Position numbers and translations under genes: made by a program | The notes under the pieces: generated by a model | Databases searched by the model: none | What the model saw: only the letters and a program-made list of their open reading frames with translations | What the model was told of the DNA's origin: nothing | Source: Microbacterium immunditiarum | Lineage (GTDB): Bacteria > Actinomycetota > Actinomycetes > Actinomycetales > Microbacteriaceae | Assembly: GCF_013409785.1 (NCBI RefSeq) | Contig: NZ_JACCBV010000001.1 | Coordinates: 992,001-1,056,000, forward strand | Reading direction: 5' to 3' | DNA: 64,000 nt | Shown here: piece by piece, positions 60,966 to 64,000 of the stretch | Layout of the letters: every line of letters starts with the position of its first letter | Numbering within the stretch: the first letter of the stretch is position 1

Positions 60966-61037
60966 AAGCGCCGGGCTCGATCAGGCATTGGGGCCCCGAG
61001 CCCGCGTCAGCACCGCAATTCGGCCCGACGCTTTCAC
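60962..61037. repeat. 76-bp palindromic element, right copy
   Basis: Arms GTGAAAGCG (60962-60970) and CGCTTTCAC (61029-61037) with further imperfect pairing (CCGGGCTCG against CGGCCCGA). It starts with the same 21 bases as the left copy and is the same length. Its TGA serves as the stop codon of the DUF559 gene. It lies 13 bases from the end of the convergent carboxylesterase gene. Confidence 0.75.
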
Positions 61038-61050
61038 GACGGGGGCGCGA

Positions 61051-62577
61051 TCAGGGCCCGGGCGGCTCCGGCGGCACGAGCGGGCGGACGCTCGCGTAGC
61101 CGTCGGGGTCGATCTCGGGGCCGGATGCCGCGCCGAACATGCGCGTCGCGCCCGGTCGCTCCGACCACGGCGTCCACCCCGGCTCCTCGCCGCGGATGAG
61201 GCGGAGCGCAGCACCGTGAACGGCGTCGGCGAGTTCCTGCGGAGGTTCGGTGCCGGCGAGGGCGTCGACCCGCTCGGCGTCGAGACAGTCGAACCAGAAC
61301 GGCACGTCGAGGCAGTGGCACGCCCACCCGATCGCGGGCGAGGCCCACGAGAAGCGGTAGACCCAGGTGGGGGCATCCGACTTCGCCGCCGTGCGCGCAG
61401 CTGCGACCCGCACGACCGTCGAACGGAACGCGCGATCGCTCACGTACCGGCCGAGCAGCGCGGAGGTGCCTTTGCGGTGCTGCTCGGCATTCGCGGCGAC
61501 GTACGCGCGGCGCGTCGCCCGATCGAGCCTGAGTCTGCCGAGCGCGAGCGGCGCAGGGACGAACCGCAGGCTTCCCTTCGCGCGGTCGAGCAGCATCGTG
61601 AACTCGTCGTCCGTGGCGCCGAGCACGAGCGGTTTGTCAGCGCCGACGCCGTCGCGGATCGAGACGGGCGTCGGCTGCTTGAGCAGTTCGCCGTCGACCA
61701 TGGGTCCCCACGACGGTCCCTCGTCGAGCAGCAGGTTCACCGCGGCGAGCCGGTTGCGCGACTCGGGCGATGCGGCGTCGCTCTGCAGCGCCAGGAGCCT
61801 CTCCTCGTCGACCGACGCGAAGCCCGATCGCGTGGGCGCCACGTTCGCGAGCCGTGCGAGCTTGTCGGCGCGCTCCTCGGCTCTCTTGCGCGAGACGTCG
61901 CCGAGCGCGCCCGACATCGACCACGCTGCGTGGAACAGGTGCTGTGCCGCAGGCAGTCCGAGCAGCGTGAGCACGGCGCCGCCGCCCGCCGACTGCCCGG
62001 CGATCGTCACCCTCCCGGGGTCGCCGCCGAACGCCGCGATGTTGTCGCGCACCCACTCGAGGGCGGCGATCCAGTCGCGCACGCCGCGGTTGGCCGGAGC
62101 GCCGTCGATGTGGCCGAACCCGTCGAAGCCCAGGCGGTACGAGACCGAGACCGTGACGATGCCGTCGCGGTTGAAGGTGCGGCCGTCGTACCACGGGCTC
62201 GCGGGGGATCCGGCGATGTAGCCGCCGCCGTGGATCCACACGAGCACCGGCAGCTTCGCATCCGTGTCGCCCGGACGCGGCGTGAACACGTTCACGTTGA
62301 GCGTCGACTCGCCCGGCACCGAGGGCTCCGGGATGAGCGTCACCTCGGGCTGCGGTCCGCGCAGCGGCGTCGGCCCGTAGGCGGTGGCATCCCGCACGCC
62401 GTCCCACGGGTCGGGCGGCTCGGGGGCCTCGAAGCGGAGGTCTCCGACGGGAGGCTTCGCGAACGGGATGCCGAGGAAAGCCGCGGAGGCGCCCGGGGCG
62501 CCCGGCTCGCCCCGCCACACCCCGCGCACGGCTCCGGGTGCGATCCGCACGACGGGCGCAAGCGTGACCTCGCTCAT
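61051..62577 (-). CDS. Type-B carboxylesterase
   Basis: 508 residues of the carboxylesterase/para-nitrobenzyl esterase family. AAFLGIPFAKPPVGDLRFEAPEPP and GESTLNVNVFTPR are family hallmarks. The oxyanion hole is VLVWIHGGGY, the nucleophile lies in VTIAGQSAGGGAVLTLL, a charge-relay acid lies further on, and the C-terminal part contains WACHCLDVPFWFDCL around the catalytic His. No signal peptide is seen. It should hydrolyse carboxylic esters. ATG 62577 overlaps the TetR stop (ATGA), so regulator and esterase form one operon. Confidence 0.92.
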   Translation of the reverse strand: MSEVTLAPVVRIAPGAVRGVWRGEPGAPGASAAFLGIPFAKPPVGDLRFEAPEPPDPWDGVRDATAYGPTPLRGPQPEVTLIPEPSVPGESTLNVNVFTPRPGDTDAKLPVLVWIHGGGYIAGSPASPWYDGRTFNRDGIVTVSVSYRLGFDGFGHIDGAPANRGVRDWIAALEWVRDNIAAFGGDPGRVTIAGQSAGGGAVLTLLGLPAAQHLFHAAWSMSGALGDVSRKRAEERADKLARLANVAPTRSGFASVDEERLLALQSDAASPESRNRLAAVNLLLDEGPSWGPMVDGELLKQPTPVSIRDGVGADKPLVLGATDDEFTMLLDRAKGSLRFVPAPLALGRLRLDRATRRAYVAANAEQHRKGTSALLGRYVSDRAFRSTVVRVAAARTAAKSDAPTWVYRFSWASPAIGWACHCLDVPFWFDCLDAERVDALAGTEPPQELADAVHGAALRLIRGEEPGWTPWSERPGATRMFGAASGPEIDPDGYASVRPLVPPEPPGP

Positions 62578-63254
62578 GCGGCGCCCCCCTCGCGGACGGC
62601 GCGCCCGTCTGGTGGATCGTCGGACGCGGCCCGGGCGTGCGTGAAGACGAGCTCGAACAGGACGTCGATCGTCGCGGCCATGTCGAGGTCGGGCTCGAGC
62701 ATCCACTGCAGCTGCAGGCCGTCCGTGACCGCCTGGAAGATGCGCGCCAGCGTCTCGGGAGGTACGCGCGGCGCGACGCCGCCCTCCGCGAATCGGCGCG
62801 CGAGCGCGTCGGCGAACACCGACCGGAGCAGGGCCCCGCGATCGATGAAGAACCTGTGTGCGGGGTGCTCGGGGTCGGCGGCGTCCACCGAGAGCTGAGC
62901 GAACAGCTGCACGAGCCCCGGGACCTCGGCGTTGTGACGGATGACGGACAGGTACCCCTCGCGGATGTCGCGCACGTCGGCGGATGCGGGCACCGCCTCG
63001 AACCCCGAGAACGCGAGGTCCGCCTCGTCGCGCTTGCGAAGGACCTCCGTGAAGAGCTCCTCCTTGCTCGCGAAGTAGTGGAGGAGCCCCGCCTGACTGA
63101 GGCCCACGGCATCCGCGATCTCCTTGACGGATGCGCCGCGGTACCCCTCGCGCGCGATCACGTCGAGAGCGCGCGTCAGGATCTCCTCGCGCTTGGCGAC
63201 GCCCTTCGCGTAAGAGCCGCGCTTGCCGGATGGACCGGATCGCTTCTTTGCCAC
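62574..63254 (-). CDS. TetR-family transcriptional regulator
   Basis: 226 residues from GTG 63254. A basic N-terminal tail precedes the HTH (REEILTRALDVIAREGYRGASVKEIADAVGLSQAGLLHYFASKEELF, about 22-67). The C-terminal ligand domain (IFQAVTDGLQLQWMLEPDLD) is of the TetR_C type seen with esterase and sugar-transporter neighbours. There is no ribosome site; TTTACT lies 6-7 bases upstream, so a leaderless start is possible. A palindrome at 63287-63309 lies between it and the divergent MFS gene and is the likely operator for both. Confidence 0.92.
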   Translation of the reverse strand: MAKKRSGPSGKRGSYAKGVAKREEILTRALDVIAREGYRGASVKEIADAVGLSQAGLLHYFASKEELFTEVLRKRDEADLAFSGFEAVPASADVRDIREGYLSVIRHNAEVPGLVQLFAQLSVDAADPEHPAHRFFIDRGALLRSVFADALARRFAEGGVAPRVPPETLARIFQAVTDGLQLQWMLEPDLDMAATIDVLFELVFTHARAASDDPPDGRAVREGGAA

Positions 63255-63286
63255 ACGAGAAGTAAACCCGAAGGTGCTTGATTCTG

Positions 63287-63309
63287 AAAACCGAGTGACA
63301 TATGGTTTT
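63287..63309. promoter_or_regulatory. Probable TetR operator
   Basis: Inverted repeat AAAACC - 11 bases - GGTTTT in the divergent promoter region between the TetR gene (start 63254) and the MFS gene (start 63355). Size and position are typical for TetR-type sites. The surrounding 40 bases are clearly A/T-richer than the genes. Confidence 0.55.
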
Positions 63310-63354
63310 TGAGATTCGCTCACGGACGAGCGCCCACCCGTAGCAAGGAAACCC

Positions 63355-64000
63355 ATGACGACGACGTCTGACAACACAGCGCCCCTGACGGAGAACACCT
63401 TCGTAGCGACCGCCGCCGGGACCGATGATCCGCCGCCGCCCATCCGCGGTCTCCGTCGCCTCATGGCGTGGATCATCCCCGCAAACATGGGGATCTACCT
63501 GATCTGGGGTGCCGTGCCGGGCATCCTCCTCCCGCAGCAGATCACGCTCCTCTTCGGCGAGGAGGGTAAGGTCGCCAACCTCGCCGTCGTCGCGACGATC
63601 GGCGCCCTCGCCGCGATGCTCGCCCAGCCGATCGCGGGGCAGATCTCCGACCGCACGCGCTCCCGGTTCGGGCGCCGCGCCCCGTGGATCGTGCTCGGCG
63701 CGCTCGCGGGGGGCCTCGCCCTCGTCGGTCTCGCCTTTGCGAACTCGCTGGTGGCGGTCATCATCGGCTGGACCCTCGTCCAGATCGCCTACAACTTCGC
63801 GCAGGGTCCGCTCACGGCGGTAATGCCCGATCGCGTGCCCATCAAGCGTCGCGGCACGTTCGCCGCGCTGTCGGGTATCGGGCTCATGGTCGGAGCGCTC
63901 GGCGGATCGATCGTCGGAGCGATGTTCTTCAACAGCATCACCCTCGGATACGTGGTCTTCGCGGTGTTCTCCCTCGTGACCCTGACGCTCTTCGTCGTCT
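63355..64000 (+). CDS. MFS transporter, 3' end beyond window
   Basis: ATG 63355 (AAGGA 6 bases upstream) opens a frame still open after 215 codons at the right edge. A Thr/Asp/Pro-rich cytoplasmic N-terminus (about 30 residues) precedes spans beginning LMAWIIPANMGIYLIWGAVPGILL. The loop QISDRTRSRFGRRAPWIVLGAL after span 2 is the GPH/sugar-proton MFS signature seen in glycoside transporters. Next to a TetR/carboxylesterase pair, it may import the ester or glycoside that the esterase cleaves. Confidence 0.88.
   Translation, partial: MTTTSDNTAPLTENTFVATAAGTDDPPPPIRGLRRLMAWIIPANMGIYLIWGAVPGILLPQQITLLFGEEGKVANLAVVATIGALAAMLAQPIAGQISDRTRSRFGRRAPWIVLGALAGGLALVGLAFANSLVAVIIGWTLVQIAYNFAQGPLTAVMPDRVPIKRRGTFAALSGIGLMVGALGGSIVGAMFFNSITLGYVVFAVFSLVTLTLFVV

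Noticed and set aside
59916..61037. Attachment sites or ends of an integrative element
   Set aside because: The direct copies are palindromic, only 970 bases apart, and no integrase, transposase or tRNA is nearby.

Overview
The window looks like chromosome from a high-G+C actinobacterium, most probably a Microbacteriaceae member (Microbacterium or a close relative). This rests on very strong third-position G/C bias, frequent GTG and TTG starts, many genes with a TANNNT -10 box only 6-7 bases before the start codon (likely leaderless mRNAs), GTP-type PEP carboxykinase, and an F420-type luciferase-like oxidoreductase. The taxonomy is inference. No rRNA, tRNA, CRISPR array, transposase or phage gene was seen.

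Layout. 1-6.0 kb: a membrane protein cut by the left edge, DNA polymerase IV, small proteins, a MarR/SnoaL-like divergent pair with a clear operator, pckG and an IclR regulator. 6.0-18.3 kb: an acyl-CoA-ligase-like enzyme, a UGSC-family protein with two partners, a split aconitase X (large and small subunits), and two complete NMT1/SsuA-type ABC importers. 18.3-25.7 kb: a second IclR regulator, then an FAD oxidoreductase, an IlvD/Edd dehydratase, an MFS exporter, an ABM monooxygenase-like protein and a ThDP enzyme. A 15-bp inverted repeat recurs before four transcription units here, including the IclR gene itself, so this looks like one regulon that also covers the second importer.

25.9-31.5 kb: a membrane sulfite-oxidase-like molybdoenzyme, a gene scar, the conserved ATP-grasp / alpha-E / transglutaminase trio, and a small acidic protein. 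31.6-49.5 kb: a carbohydrate island. It holds a glycosidase, a CUT1 sugar importer under a LacI regulator, an oxidative uronate/aldarate route (sugar dehydrogenases, enolase-superfamily enzyme, KdgD, semialdehyde dehydrogenase), a GH43-like glycosidase, and the L-rhamnose route (isomerase, kinase, aldolase fused to lactaldehyde dehydrogenase) with its own LacI regulator. Rhamnose and galacturonate routes side by side suggest use of rhamnogalacturonan-type pectin. The rhamnose transporter ATPase survives only as an N-terminal stub.

50.5-64 kb: MarR-controlled MFS exporter, alpha/beta hydrolase, a secreted GH6 cellulase behind a perfect CelR/CebR operator, a DEAD-box helicase, a lipoate ligase, an orphan DNA methyltransferase, an LLM oxidoreductase, tandem 26-bp repeats, a DUF559 nuclease-like gene bracketed by two near-identical 76-bp palindromic elements, a TetR/carboxylesterase pair and an MFS transporter cut by the right edge. 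Candidates for undescribed biology are the UGSC/AcnX/importer cluster, the IclR regulon, and the DUF559 gene with its palindromes.
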